64,000 nt of DNA from DATBJG01 sp963790545. Its GTDB lineage: Bacteria > Acidobacteriota > Vicinamibacteria > Vicinamibacterales > JAMQPK01. The stretch lies in contig CAWBPA010000017.1 in assembly GCA_963790545.1 (NCBI GenBank), positions 372,001 through 436,000 of the forward strand. Reading direction: 5' to 3'. Within the stretch, counting starts at the first letter, position 1, and every line of letters begins with the position of its first letter. This document shows positions 27,420 through 37,648 of the stretch, piece after piece. The position numbers and the translations under genes are program-made. The notes below the pieces were generated by a model. That model was given only the letters and a program-made list of their open reading frames with translations, did no database searches and was not told where the DNA came from.

Positions 27420-28364
27420 TTACGCTGGCGTCCCGCTCGCCGCGCGGAGGCGTGCCTCGGCGGCAAGCAGAGTGTTCTTGAGCAGCATGGCAATCGTCAG
27501 CGGCCCGACTCCGCCTGGCACGGGCGTGAGCGCGCCCGCCACATCGGCGACTTCGGGATGCACATCGCCGACAACGAGCGAGCCGCGGCGCTGGAGATTC
27601 CCAAGCCGCGGGCTATCCGGTCCAAGAAGGTTCTTCGCGATCGTCGGATCCGTGATGCGGTTGATTCCCACATCGACTACGGTGGCACCCGGCTTGACGA
27701 ACGATCGCCGGACAAAGCCCGGGCGGCCGACCGCGGCCACCAGAATGTCGGCCTCGGCCGCGACACCTGGCAGATCCTTTGTCTTCGAGTGACAGATGGT
27801 GACCGTTGCGTCGCGCTGCAAGAGCAGCATTGCCATGGGCTTCCCGACGATGTCGCTGCGCCCGATCACCACAGCGCGACTTCCCTCGAGACGAATCCCT
27901 GATCGGACCAGCATCTCGATGATGCCCGACGGTGTACACGCCGCCAGCGTGGCACGTCCCTGCGACAGCCGACCGACGTTGACAGGATGAAATGCATCGA
28001 TGTCCTTCTCCGGAACGATCGTGTCGAAGATGGCTCGGGTCCCGGCTGCGATCGCGGGTGGCAGCGGATCCTGAACGAGGATTCCGTCATGGGCGTCGCT
28101 GAGATTGAGACGCTCGACAGCGGCCAGGACCTCGGCCAGCGAGGCGGTCGAAGGAAGATGCTGAAAATCCGCCCGCAATCCCGTCTCTTTGGCCGCTCTC
28201 AGCTTGCTCTGAACGTAGATCTCCGACGCCGGGTCGTCGCCGACCAGGACGATGCCCAATCCAGGTGGACGTCCCGCCTGACGCGTGAACTCCGCCACGC
28301 GATCACGAAGTTCCTCTCGAATCTGCTGTGCGACGGGCGCACCTTCCAATAACCGCGCGGTCAT
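27420..28364 (-). CDS. folD: bifunctional methylenetetrahydrofolate dehydrogenase/cyclohydrolase
   Basis: The 314-residue protein has FolD motifs: YVQSKLRAAKETG, GILVQDPLPP, the NADP-binding VVIGRSDIVGKPMAMLL and the end VPGGVGPLTIAMLLKN. The catalytic Lys lies in the SKLRA segment. It interconverts one-carbon forms of tetrahydrofolate. Its start overlaps the thiE stop by 4 nt (ATGA), so coupled translation is expected. Confidence 0.95.
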   Translation of the reverse strand: MTARLLEGAPVAQQIREELRDRVAEFTRQAGRPPGLGIVLVGDDPASEIYVQSKLRAAKETGLRADFQHLPSTASLAEVLAAVERLNLSDAHDGILVQDPLPPAIAAGTRAIFDTIVPEKDIDAFHPVNVGRLSQGRATLAACTPSGIIEMLVRSGIRLEGSRAVVIGRSDIVGKPMAMLLLQRDATVTICHSKTKDLPGVAAEADILVAAVGRPGFVRRSFVKPGATVVDVGINRITDPTIAKNLLGPDSPRLGNLQRRGSLVVGDVHPEVADVAGALTPVPGGVGPLTIAMLLKNTLLAAEARLRAASGTPA

Positions 28365-29089
28365 AGGTCTCCGATTCTAACGCAAAGCCGAAAACGGGAG
28401 CCGCCGCTATTCGAGCCTCCGAAGAGGTACTCTCGCACGCGCGCTTCGGGATCGCCCGTCGCCAGCAGATCCGAGATCACAGCAACCGATGTTGCCCCCG
28501 CGTCAATCACCGTTCGCGCTCGATCGAGCGTGATTCCGCCAATCGCCACAATCGGGCGCCCGGGCCGTCGTGACACCGCCGCGTCCTCGCGTTCGAGGTG
28601 AACTGCTTGGCTTACGAGCTCGAGGCCGACCGGTGCGTAACCAGTCTCCTTCGTGCCACTCCCAAACACCGGTCCGACGGCAACGTAGTCGATCGGTTCG
28701 GCACCCGCAGCTCGCAACTGTTCGACCGTGTGCGTCGACAATCCAATGACTGCCGCATGACCGATGGTCACGCGCACCTCTCGTGGCGTCAGATCCTCCT
28801 GCCCGACGTGGACACCGTTGGCGCCGCAGAGACGTGCCAGGTCCCCCCGATCGTTCACGATGACCATGGCGTGGTAGGGGATCGCCAACTTCACGACCTC
28901 CTCGCACAACGAGAGATAGGGCCCGCTGGCAAGGTGCTTGGCCCGAACCTGCAGAAAGCGGGCGCCTCCCGCCAGACAGGCACGGGTCAACTCACCCATA
29001 TCCCAGCCCGCTCGTCGGGCGACATCGTCATCGAGAATGGCGTTGAGCGGCGGCAGCCGCACTGCTGGACGGGATGCTGGAGCGTTCAC
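28361..29089 (-). CDS. thiE: thiamine phosphate synthase
   Basis: The 242-residue TIM-barrel protein has ThiE segments FLQVRAKHLASG, VIVNDRGDLARLCGANGVHVGQEDL, the pyrophosphate-binding DYVAVGPVFGSGTKE, and VAIGGITLDRA. It joins the thiazole and pyrimidine halves of thiamine. It is a few residues longer than most ThiE at both ends. It overlaps accC upstream and folD downstream by 4 nt each, so all three belong to one operon. Confidence 0.92.
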   Translation of the reverse strand: MNAPASRPAVRLPPLNAILDDDVARRAGWDMGELTRACLAGGARFLQVRAKHLASGPYLSLCEEVVKLAIPYHAMVIVNDRGDLARLCGANGVHVGQEDLTPREVRVTIGHAAVIGLSTHTVEQLRAAGAEPIDYVAVGPVFGSGTKETGYAPVGLELVSQAVHLEREDAAVSRRPGRPIVAIGGITLDRARTVIDAGATSVAVISDLLATGDPEARVREYLFGGSNSGGSRFRLCVRIGDL

Positions 29090-30456
29090 ACGGCCTGAGC
29101 GAGTCGTCCCTTGTCGTCACGCTTGCCGAACCGCTCCATGAATGAGGTGCTGAGTCGCCCTGCGATGAAGTCCGGATCCTGAAGAATACGCAGGTGCATG
29201 GGAATCGTTGTCTTCACACCTTCGATGACGGACATCTCCAGGGTACGCCGCATCCGCGCAACGGCCTCCTGTCGATCTCGTCCGTGAACGACAACCTTGG
29301 CGATGAGCGAATCGTAGTACGGGGAGATCGTGCAGCCAGCGTAGGCGGCCGTATCCACGCGAACCCCCGGCCCACCACCGAGGTTGAAGACGTCGATGAG
29401 CCCGGGCGAGGGCACAAAGCTTTCCGGATCTTCAGCGTTGACGCGGCATTCGATCGCGTGGCCAGTGAACGTGACATCACCCTGCTTCAGCGACAGGCGC
29501 TCGCCAGCTGCAATCCGGATCTGCTCTTTGACAATGTCTAAACCCGTCACCATTTCCGTGACGGGGTGCTCGACCTGCAGCCGGGTGTTGGCTTCCATGA
29601 AATAGAACCGGCCGTCGCGATCCATCAGGAATTCGAAGGTCCCGGCATTGCTGTACTGGACTGCTTTCGCGGCATCAACAACCACGCCTCCGAGCTTGCG
29701 CCGCTGCTTCTCGGTCAACGCCGCCGACGGAGCTTCCTCGAGCAGCTTTTGATGACGCCGCTGAATGGAGCACTCACGCTCACCAAGATGAATCACGGTG
29801 CCATGGTGATCGCCCATGACCTGCACTTCGATGTGCCGCGGCGATTCGACATACTTCTCCAAGTAGACATCGCCAACGCCGAACGCCGCCTCCGCCTCGC
29901 GCTGCGCCGTTCTGAGCGCATGGCCGAGCTCTGAGGCCGCGCGAACGACACGCATACCCCGTCCCCCACCACCGGCCGTCGCTTTGACGATGACGGGGTA
30001 GTGGATGTCCTTCACGAGCTTCAGCGCCTGTTCTTCACTTTCGACCAGCCCTTCGCTACCTGGCAGCACCGGCACGCCCGCCTTCTTCATGGCGCGTCGG
30101 GCTCGCGCTTTATCGCCCATCAGACGGATGACGTGCGGATCGGGGCCGATGAACTTGATGTGACACGCCTCGCACACCTCGGCCAGGTACGCGCTTTCTG
30201 AGAGGAATCCGTAGCCGGGATGAATGGCATCGGCGCCTGTCACCTCGGCGGCACTGATGACTGCCGGCACATTCAGATAGCTGTCGGCGCTTCGCGCAGG
30301 GCCGATGCAGACATCTTCATCTGCAAACCGCACGTGCAGGGAGTTCTCATCCGCCTCGGAGTACACCGCGACGGTCTTGATGCCGAGTTCACGGCACGCC
30401 ACGATCACGCGCAGCGCAATCTCGCCCCGGTTTGCGATCAGAATCTTCTTGAACAT
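29086..30456 (-). CDS. accC: acetyl-CoA carboxylase, biotin carboxylase subunit
   Basis: The 456-residue protein is complete. It has FKKILIANRGEIALRV at the start, the ATP-grasp Gly-rich loop KATAGGGGRGMR, EVQVMGDHHG, and the catalytic MEANTRLQVEHPVTE. It carboxylates biotin on AccB. It has no Shine-Dalgarno; instead the ATG is preceded by a two-hairpin leader (30457-30542). accB lies upstream on the same strand with a 187-nt gap, which is unusually long for this pair. Confidence 0.97.
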   Translation of the reverse strand: MFKKILIANRGEIALRVIVACRELGIKTVAVYSEADENSLHVRFADEDVCIGPARSADSYLNVPAVISAAEVTGADAIHPGYGFLSESAYLAEVCEACHIKFIGPDPHVIRLMGDKARARRAMKKAGVPVLPGSEGLVESEEQALKLVKDIHYPVIVKATAGGGGRGMRVVRAASELGHALRTAQREAEAAFGVGDVYLEKYVESPRHIEVQVMGDHHGTVIHLGERECSIQRRHQKLLEEAPSAALTEKQRRKLGGVVVDAAKAVQYSNAGTFEFLMDRDGRFYFMEANTRLQVEHPVTEMVTGLDIVKEQIRIAAGERLSLKQGDVTFTGHAIECRVNAEDPESFVPSPGLIDVFNLGGGPGVRVDTAAYAGCTISPYYDSLIAKVVVHGRDRQEAVARMRRTLEMSVIEGVKTTIPMHLRILQDPDFIAGRLSTSFMERFGKRDDKGRLAQAV

Positions 30457-30542
30457 TAATTAGTCGGTCGCGGGGCCCCACCCCCGCGACCTGTACCTCG
30501 CGCTTTCAGCGCTCGGCGTACTTCGCAGCGACAATCCGCTTC
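30457..30542 (-). promoter_or_regulatory. structured leader of accC with GTGGGG-loop hairpin
   Basis: Reading the minus strand, GAAGCGGAT (30542-30534) is followed by hairpin H1 GCGCT/AGCGC (30512-30500). Hairpin H2 is GTCGCGGGG/CCCCGCGAC with loop GTGGGG (30490-30467). Then come 10 nt ending ACTAATTA and the ATG. The same order recurs at 62875-62955. H2 there has a different stem but the same loop, with three compensated pairs. It could be a cis-acting RNA or a repeat that lands at start codons. The rest of the accB-accC spacer (30543-30643) shows nothing else. Confidence 0.55.
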
Positions 30543-30643
30543 GTGAACGATCCGAACCTCACCCCGACCTGGACCCTTCAAGCACGCCTAAAGGCCTGCG
30601 CTATGTACGCCGTAAGAACGGTTCGAACGAACCGAACGATCTG

Positions 30644-31132
30644 TCATTTCACCCTGATGGCAAACAGCCGCTCGCCGTACTGCACGGGCAGACCGTTGTC
30701 GACGTAGACGTTTGCAATCTCGCCGTCGTACTCCGACTCGATCTCGTTCATCAGCTTCATCGCTTCGATAATGCACAGCACCTGGCCCTTGCGGACCGTA
30801 TCACCCACTTCTACGAAATTGGGGGCGCCGGGCTCGGAAGCACGATAAAAGGTGCCCACAATCGGCGATTTGACGACTGCCAGCTCGATGCCATCGATCT
30901 GGCCGGGCTCGTCGGTTTCCGGAGCCGCTGTTTCGGTCTGACGTGAGCCGGTGGACGCGGGAAGGGTCGCCTGCGGTATGGCAGGCTGTGTCACCGCGAT
31001 GACTGGAACTGGTGCGACCGTCCCGCTCTTCTTGATCCTGATCTTCAGATCGTCACGCTCGAGCTCGAATTCGGTGAGCTCGTGCTGACGCATCATTTCC
31101 AGGATCTCTTTGATCTCGTCCTGATTCTTCAT
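30644..31132 (-). CDS. accB: acetyl-CoA carboxylase biotin carboxyl carrier protein
   Basis: The 162-residue protein has a short helical N-end, a Pro/Ala/Thr-rich linker (about 38-80) and a biotinyl domain. The domain's EAMKLMNE motif puts biotin on K126. It carries carboxyl from AccC to the transferase. It stands between pepQ and accC on the minus strand, in the common pepQ-accB-accC order. Confidence 0.95.
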   Translation of the reverse strand: MKNQDEIKEILEMMRQHELTEFELERDDLKIRIKKSGTVAPVPVIAVTQPAIPQATLPASTGSRQTETAAPETDEPGQIDGIELAVVKSPIVGTFYRASEPGAPNFVEVGDTVRKGQVLCIIEAMKLMNEIESEYDGEIANVYVDNGLPVQYGERLFAIRVK

Positions 31133-31148
31133 GCGTTCGGATTCGACG

Positions 31149-32324
31149 TCACACCATCAGTTCCCGCGGAACGTCGGTCAGCACCTCGCAGCCATCGGCG
31201 GTCACGAGCACGTCATCCTCCAGCCGAACACCCCCCCAGCCAGGCACGTAGGCACCCGGCTCGATCGTAAACACCATCCCCTCCGCAATGATGTCCATCT
31301 CTGACTCAAACGCCGCGTCGGGAGCCGGTGTCAGTAACGCAGGGCGACGCGGTGCTACGCGTGGCGCCTCATGCACTTCGACCCCAAGCCCATGACCCAG
31401 ACCGTGCCCGAACGCTTCGCCCAGGCCTCGCTCTGTCAGCACCATGCGCGCCGCGGCGTCAACGGCGGCAACCGGGACGCCTGGCGCCACGAGCGCCATC
31501 GCAGCCCGTTGCGCCTGCGCGACGGAATCGTACACACGGTGCATCTCCTCGTCGGGCCGTCCGAGACAGACGGTCCGTGTCAAGTCGACGCAGTATCCGT
31601 CGTAGACGCCGCCAAAGTCCAGTAGGACCAGGTCACCAGTATGTAACCGCCGCCCACCGGGCCGTGCATGCGGGAGGGCCGCATTCGACCCGGCGGCGAC
31701 GATCGTATCAAAAGCCGGGCGCGCAAAACCCGCCGATTTGAGCTTGTAGTCGATTACCGCCGCCAGTTCACGCTCGCTTGGCCCAGGTTGTACCGTGCGC
31801 AACACGTCCCGCGCCACCTCCGAGAGCAGATTCGCCGCCGTGCGCAGCGTCGCGATCTCGCGTGCGTCCTTGCGCACACGAACCCGTTCCACGACCCCTT
31901 CTGTTGGCACCAATTGCAAGCCCTTGCTGCCAGCATCGTCGCTGGCCGACAGGCGCGCGCTGAGCCACTGGTAGCGGCTGACGGACAAATTCGTCGCTTC
32001 GAACCCGACACGGCGAACACCGAGGTCCCTGAGAAGCACGGCGAGCGCCTCATCGTACGAACTTTCGACCCGCACATGCGCGGCGTCTGGCCACGCATCG
32101 CTCGTGGCGAGGAGCCGCTCGACGACTGCGACATACCTGAAGTCCGTGAGCAGCCATCCTTTGTTCGCCGTGAGGACGAAGATGCCAGCCGTTCCGCTGA
32201 ATCCGGTGAGATAGAAGATGTTGGGAAGACTCGTCACCACCAGGGCATCGAGCGTCCGGCTCTGAAGCGCATCGCGGACGGAGAGGTGACGGGCGGCCAG
32301 ATTGTCGCGAATTGCGGAAGCCAT
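31149..32324 (-). CDS. pepQ: Xaa-Pro aminopeptidase (M24 family)
   Basis: Starting at the ATG at 32324 gives 391 residues with a creatinase-N domain (about 1-140) and the M24 pita-bread fold. Metal ligands are visible in LLDFGGVYDGYCVDLTRT (two Asp), GHGLGHGLGVEVHEAP (His), the FTIEPG Glu and VRLEDDV (Glu). It removes N-terminal residues before proline in the cytosol. The next gene, accB, starts 16 nt downstream. An in-frame extension to 32411 overlaps the upstream TPR gene and is not conserved-looking. Confidence 0.9.
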   Translation of the reverse strand: MASAIRDNLAARHLSVRDALQSRTLDALVVTSLPNIFYLTGFSGTAGIFVLTANKGWLLTDFRYVAVVERLLATSDAWPDAAHVRVESSYDEALAVLLRDLGVRRVGFEATNLSVSRYQWLSARLSASDDAGSKGLQLVPTEGVVERVRVRKDAREIATLRTAANLLSEVARDVLRTVQPGPSERELAAVIDYKLKSAGFARPAFDTIVAAGSNAALPHARPGGRRLHTGDLVLLDFGGVYDGYCVDLTRTVCLGRPDEEMHRVYDSVAQAQRAAMALVAPGVPVAAVDAAARMVLTERGLGEAFGHGLGHGLGVEVHEAPRVAPRRPALLTPAPDAAFESEMDIIAEGMVFTIEPGAYVPGWGGVRLEDDVLVTADGCEVLTDVPRELMV

Positions 32325-32337
32325 GGGCGGATCCCGA

Positions 32338-33072
32338 TCAACCAGAGGGGCGCCGGGACATTTCGATCGCGTCCAGGAAGGCCTCGAGAGCCGGCAGGGC
32401 CGCACGGTCACGACTCTCGGCCGGGATCGTCGACGGCGCAGGGTCGGCGTCTTTCACGTGCACACCTTCATCGACATGTGTCGTGAAAAGCGGAGGCAGC
32501 CCTGACACTGGTTTCGAACTGACCTCGTCGGCTGCGCTCGCGTGTCCCACCGCTGCCCGTCGGTCTGGCTCGGCAGCCTTGGGCGCTGGACCAATCGAGA
32601 ACAGTTCTTCGGTGATCTGCGCGAAGGACAGCCCACCCGGGATTTCATCCGACTCGATCACCGGACCTAGCGCCCGCTCGATGTCTTCGACCGTCTGCTC
32701 CAGCTCCGGATCGTTCTGAGCCAGCGTGAGCGCCCGGCGATAGAACTTCAGCGCCTTTGGCAGCTCAGCCCGGCGGTGATAGATGTCGGCCATGCCGCGC
32801 AGCGCCGCGAGGTTATCCGGGGCCGAGCCGAGCACATGGCTCAATTCGGTTTCGGCCGCCTCGAGCTGATTGGTTTCAATGAGCGCGCGACCCAGCGTCA
32901 CACGGGCCGACAGATAATCCGGGTGGCGGCTGAGACCAGTTCGGCAGGTTGAGATCGCCTCGTCGAAGTTCCCGGCGCGCCGGTACTCCTCGCCAAGCTG
33001 CGCAAACGCAATCGACGACGGGTCCTTCTGGACCCGTCGTCGAAGCTCTTCGATCCGCGGATTCTCAGGCAC
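32338..33072 (-). CDS. TPR-repeat protein
   Basis: The 244-residue protein has about four tetratricopeptide units in its first 140 residues (for example AFAQLGEEYRRAGNFDEAIS and NLAALRGMADIYHRRAELPK). A low-complexity acidic/Pro-rich tail follows. There is no signal peptide, so it is probably cytosolic. It lies between a PKD lipoprotein and pepQ in the pil/acc array. The last residues (ALEAFLDAIEMSRR) form a short helix that may bind a partner. No more specific function can be given. Confidence 0.8.
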   Translation of the reverse strand: MPENPRIEELRRRVQKDPSSIAFAQLGEEYRRAGNFDEAISTCRTGLSRHPDYLSARVTLGRALIETNQLEAAETELSHVLGSAPDNLAALRGMADIYHRRAELPKALKFYRRALTLAQNDPELEQTVEDIERALGPVIESDEIPGGLSFAQITEELFSIGPAPKAAEPDRRAAVGHASAADEVSSKPVSGLPPLFTTHVDEGVHVKDADPAPSTIPAESRDRAALPALEAFLDAIEMSRRPSG

Positions 33073-33081
33073 GACAGCGTG

Positions 33082-34398
33082 TTAGGGGAACGTAATCTGC
33101 ACGTTCCTTGTGATGGTGGACGTCCGCCCCGCAGTGTCGGTGACCGTCAACCGTACCACGAACGTCGTGCCTACCGTTACCGTATATGTCTTACTGATCG
33201 TTGGCGTCGTATTGGCAAGGCTCACCGTGCCGTCGCCAAAGTCCCAAGCATAATTCGTAATCTGGGCGGCGGGCTGCGACGCCGATGCGTTGAAATTCAC
33301 CTGCGTATTATTGGTCGGATTGAGCGGTGAGAACGTGAAGTCCGCCGTGAGCACGTTCGACGTCGTCGCCACCTGCACCGCTCTCGTCTCGCTATCGGTC
33401 TGCCCCACATCGTCGGTGACTGTGAGGACGACGTTGTAGGTGGCCGCCACGTCGTACGATTTGGTCACGGTGACGCCGCTCTGCGGTGCTCCGCTGCCGA
33501 AGTTCCAATCGTACCTCACGATGGTGCGGCCAGCAGCGGCCGTGGATGCCGACGCATTGAACACAATCGGCTGATTCACGCCTGGTGCCGTCGGTGAAAA
33601 CACAAACGACGCCGTTGGTCCTGCCCCGGCCTCGACGGTCACGGCGCGCGCGATTGTCCGGCTCTGATTGTTCGTATCCGTCACCGTCAGTCGCACTGTG
33701 TACGACCCCGGAGAAAACCGATGGACGGCTAATTGACCACCAGTTGTCGTCCCGTCACCAAAGTTCCATGCATAGGAGACAATGGCCGCGCCAGGTCCAG
33801 GCCGCGAGGTCGACGCGTCGAACGTGACGTCCACGAATGGACTGATTGTCGTCGTCAGGTCTGATCCATTGATGGTGAACGCAGGCGTGGGTCCCCCCGC
33901 GCTGACCGTTCCCGGCGGCACGAGTCTGATGTTCACCCTTCGTGCGAAGGTATTCGCAGCATCCGTGCCGAACGGAACGACTCGAATGATCACCAGGTCG
34001 CTTGACGGGTCACAGCTGAACATCGGCGCCGTGTACATGAAAGTCGCACGGCCGTCCCCGTTGGTCGTGAGCGTTCGGGCTGACAAGGTTCCACAATCAA
34101 CGAGCTCGCCGCTAGGAGTCTGGATCTCGGCGCGGAAGGTCACACTACGCGCAGGCTGCCCGTTTGCGTCGCGAGCTTGAACGATAATCTGCGCCTGGGA
34201 AGCACCATCGTGCGACAACACATCTGGAATGGCCGACAGTGCGAGGGACAATCCGAGCTCTGATGGTCCTTGCAGCGGCGGCGGGGACACATCGTCGAGC
34301 GTGCAGCCGCTCACAAGCGCTGCCACCATGGTCACACCTACCAGTTGCGCCCAGACTCGTCCCCTGACCCTGTTTTTATGATCGCCGAAATTTGTCAT
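33082..34398 (-). CDS. lipoprotein with Ig-like and three PKD domains
   Basis: ATG at 34398 has AGGGA about 7 nt upstream. A lipobox (ALVSGC, Cys near residue 30) follows the signal helix. Next comes an Ig-like (Big-1-type) domain at about 45-160. Three PKD repeats follow, recognisable by YAWNFGDGTTTG, YDWNFGSG and YAWDFGDGTV. It is probably displayed on the outer membrane and binds glycans or other surface components. It follows the pil operon and another lipoprotein, so a surface-adhesion role is plausible but unproven. Confidence 0.85.
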   Translation of the reverse strand: MTNFGDHKNRVRGRVWAQLVGVTMVAALVSGCTLDDVSPPPLQGPSELGLSLALSAIPDVLSHDGASQAQIIVQARDANGQPARSVTFRAEIQTPSGELVDCGTLSARTLTTNGDGRATFMYTAPMFSCDPSSDLVIIRVVPFGTDAANTFARRVNIRLVPPGTVSAGGPTPAFTINGSDLTTTISPFVDVTFDASTSRPGPGAAIVSYAWNFGDGTTTGGQLAVHRFSPGSYTVRLTVTDTNNQSRTIARAVTVEAGAGPTASFVFSPTAPGVNQPIVFNASASTAAAGRTIVRYDWNFGSGAPQSGVTVTKSYDVAATYNVVLTVTDDVGQTDSETRAVQVATTSNVLTADFTFSPLNPTNNTQVNFNASASQPAAQITNYAWDFGDGTVSLANTTPTISKTYTVTVGTTFVVRLTVTDTAGRTSTITRNVQITFP

Positions 34399-34424
34399 CT
34401 TTCTATCCCTGCCGGCTTCAAACA

Positions 34425-35051
34425 TCAACTGCCGGCCGCCGGGTCTGCCCAGTCTGCAAAGTTAACCGATATCGATCCCGTCGCCTGAAACTCGTTGCCG
34501 GCCAGGTCCTCACCGTAGAACGTGATCTCAGCAATCGTTGAGATTGCGATTGCGCCCCCTTGACCTGCGAGTGCTGCCAGCGGAGCCTCTATCTTCGCCT
34601 GCACGCGTACGAGGGTGAAATTTACCGAGCTCGTGGCGTGCGTGATCGTGGCTGTGATGGCGCCATCGAACGGAAACGGCACGTCAACGCCCGGCGTATT
34701 ACGTCCATCGGCGCGCCGGTACACAACCCGGTATCTCGTGATCTTCATCCGGTTGACGACCGAGGGCACGGCGGCATTGGTCGGGTCCGCATTGTCTTTC
34801 AAGATGAAATACATGACGGCCGACCCGCTGTCGGCAAAGATCGATCCGTGCGTCACGACATCCGACTCGAGTGTGTTGCCGAACGACGCTGGATTGGCCC
34901 CCGACGAGGCCGTCAGCTGATCGATGACCAGGGTCGCCGGCGCTCGTCCGCTCCGCGACGCATCTCCACACGACACCGAACCCAGTGCTAGTGCAGCGAG
35001 GACACACAGGGCCGTGAGGCGTCCTGCTGCCCTATGAATATTCACTGACAT
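34425..35051 (-). CDS. hypothetical lipoprotein
   Basis: The 208-residue protein has a lipoprotein signal (ALALGSVSCG; Cys near residue 28). The mature part is beta-rich with no domain I recognise, ending in SISVNFADWADP. It lies 12 nt after pilQ and just before the PKD lipoprotein. The three may act together at the outer membrane. Homologues near pilQ would support a pilus accessory role. Confidence 0.8.
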   Translation of the reverse strand: MSVNIHRAAGRLTALCVLAALALGSVSCGDASRSGRAPATLVIDQLTASSGANPASFGNTLESDVVTHGSIFADSGSAVMYFILKDNADPTNAAVPSVVNRMKITRYRVVYRRADGRNTPGVDVPFPFDGAITATITHATSSVNFTLVRVQAKIEAPLAALAGQGGAIAISTIAEITFYGEDLAGNEFQATGSISVNFADWADPAAGS

Positions 35052-35063
35052 ATCTCCTTTACC

Positions 35064-37648
35064 TCACGTTTTGACGATTCGCGGCGTAATAAAGATCAGC
35101 AACTCCCGACTCTCATCACGGAGCGACTCGCGCTTGAACAGCCAGCCGAGCAGCGGCAGTCGGTGCAGGCCCGGCGTGCGATCCTCAGCGCTTTGCTCGC
35201 GACTCACGTAGATGCCACCGATGACGGTGGTCTGACCATCGCTTACCAGCACCTGGGTGATGGCGCGCTGTGTATCGATCGGGGGAATGTCCTTGATCGC
35301 GCGGCTGAAGTCCGGAGAAGCATTCTCGACGGCAATCCGCATGATCACGGTGTTAGCGGCCGTGATTTGCGGCGTGACCTTCAAAGTCAGCGCAGCATCT
35401 TTGAACGAGACCGTGACGGTGTTGTTGGCAACCGTCTGGATGGGAATCTGAACTCCCTGCGTGATCTCCGCTTCAACATTGTTCTGTGTCGACACTCGTG
35501 GCGTCGACAGCAAGCGGCCCTGACCGGATCGCTCGAGCGCCGACAACGCCACGTCGAGGTTCAAGGCACCGTTGACCGAGCCAAGCGCCAGACCGATGGC
35601 GGAACTGGCTCCTTCGACCCCAAGGTTTACCGCCGACACCGGACTTCGGTTCTGCTCGCCCGTTTGTGGACCTTGGATGTTGCCGGTCCGACCCGAGAGG
35701 CTTCCAGTGTTCGGAAACGCCAGGCCGGTGTTGTTCCCGATGTCCTGCGCCACTCGCCCATTGAATCCCCACTGGACGCCCAGGTTCCGCGCAAACTCGC
35801 GGGTCGTCTGTACGATCCGCGCTTCGATCTCTACCTGCGGCTGCGGACGGTCGAGCGTGCCGATGAGGTCGGCCACGGTCTGCAGCTTTTCGCCAAGATC
35901 CCTGATGATGATGGTGTTGGTTCGATTGTCGACTTGCACTTCCCCGCGCTGACTCAGGGCCGCGCGCGTCAGCAGCGGAACCAAGTCTTCGGCCTTGGCG
36001 TAACTCAACATGAACGTGCGCACCAGTAGTTCACCGGACAGTTGCTGGGCTTCCAGCAGCTTCCGCCGTTCATCCTTTTCCGCGGACAAGACATTGACCG
36101 GAGCGATCCGGATAATCGTCCCGTCGGCTTCCCAATCGAGTTTGTTCGCTCTCAGAATGATATCGAGCGCCTGATCCCAAGGGACATCGCGGAGCGCGAC
36201 GTCGACCGAGCCCTGCACGGCCGGGTCGATCACGATGTTCAAACCGCTGATTTCTGCGAACGTCCGGAGCACGGCCCGCAGGTCCGAGCCCTGGAAATCC
36301 AGGGTGACCGGGCTCCCCGAATAGTTTCGTCCTGGAGCTCCCGGGGGTGCCTGGCTCGTCCCCGGCGCTTGCTGCGTCCGTTGCGGTGCCTGTTGCGGCA
36401 CTTGCGTCGCGGCCGGCGCCGCAGGTACAGCGGGGTCGGCACCGGTGTCTGCGGCGGCGGTTGTACAGCAGCCGCAGGTGCTTGCGCCGCGGCTGGCGGC
36501 GCGGAAGCGGCAGACATCACCGTCGTCGTTGAAGGCGGTGGCCGCGTGGCCGGTACATTTGTCGCCGCCACACTGCGTACGGCTGGTGGCACGTCCGCTG
36601 CGGGCGCAACGGCCGGAAGCGGGGCCGCGTCACCGGCCGGTTTGCGCAGCGTCAGGGCGGTCATCGGCTCGAGTGGAGGTGTCTCGCGCACCCCAATCTG
36701 CGCTCGAAAAATAGGCTTGTTGGCGGCCGTGTCTGGTTGATTCTCGACGACGATTCGGAACTCGCTGCTGTCATCTTCTGGCGGCTGAACCCAGTAGGGG
36801 GCGCGTCGATTCAGGTCGAGGATCACCCGGGTCAGAAGCGGCTTCCGGCTCGCGACACTGACGCTGATGCGTTCGATTGGGCCCTGCCGAACGTCAATCT
36901 GCGCGGGCACAGAAGGGATGACATTTGGAAGCTCGATGACGAGGCGAGGAGACGCATCACGGAGTTCCTCGACGTGGCCCGCCGCCAGTCGGCCGTTACC
37001 GGACAACGTGACAATCGCTCCCTCCACATCAAGGGACGTCCTGATATCGTTCAACTCGGTCGCGATTGGGAGCACTGACTTGACCGGCACAGGCGCGACC
37101 ACCGTTGAAGCGGGAACCAGCGCGGCCGCGGCGCTGCCGCCCGGAACAGGCGCGCTCGCCGGCGTGAGCTTGCCAACCTCGACGACAATGATGTTCCGAG
37201 CGCTGCGAACGTTGTAAGAAACGGCGTCAGTCAATCGAAGTCGAATGCGCGCTGAAGGAACGCCGTCCGACATGGTCGCCCGCTCGAGTGAGGCACCAGC
37301 CACCAGCCCGACTCGGCCCGAGATGTTGTTGGCGGCGCCGTCAACGCGGGTGTTCCGCAGGTCGACTGCCACCGTAAACGGATCCGGCTGACTCATCACG
37401 TACGGCACCGGATCGGAAGCCTCGATCGTGATGCTCGTCGTATGCACGCCGAGCGTGGCCGATACCGCGACCAGCTGTGGTCCGAGAGCGCGTGCCTCAC
37501 GCGAGTCTCTTGCAAGGGCACGGACCCGCGCGACGCCCGGAGCTCCCGCGATCGCGTGCAACAACATGCTCACGAGAACGCCTGCGACGACCGACCTGCT
37601 GCGCAAGCCCGGAAATACGACCGTGTGACGTGTGCCGAGTGGTTTCAT
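35064..37648 (-). pseudogene. pilQ: type IV pilus secretin PilQ, one frameshift
   Basis: The N-half (37648 to about 36435) has a signal helix and two AMIN-type domains (about 50-150 and 215-310). The C-half (about 36432 to 35064) has the STN/N0 domain (VTLDFQGSDLRAVLRTFAEI), an N1 domain and the secretin barrel, ending LLIFITPRIVKT. The two halves are in different frames within a Pro/Ala-rich linker. One more G in the GGGG run at 36432-36435 would join them into about 861 residues. PilQ forms the outer-membrane pilus pore. Gene order pilM-N-O-P-Q is standard. An assembly error is likelier than a real break. Confidence 0.85.
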
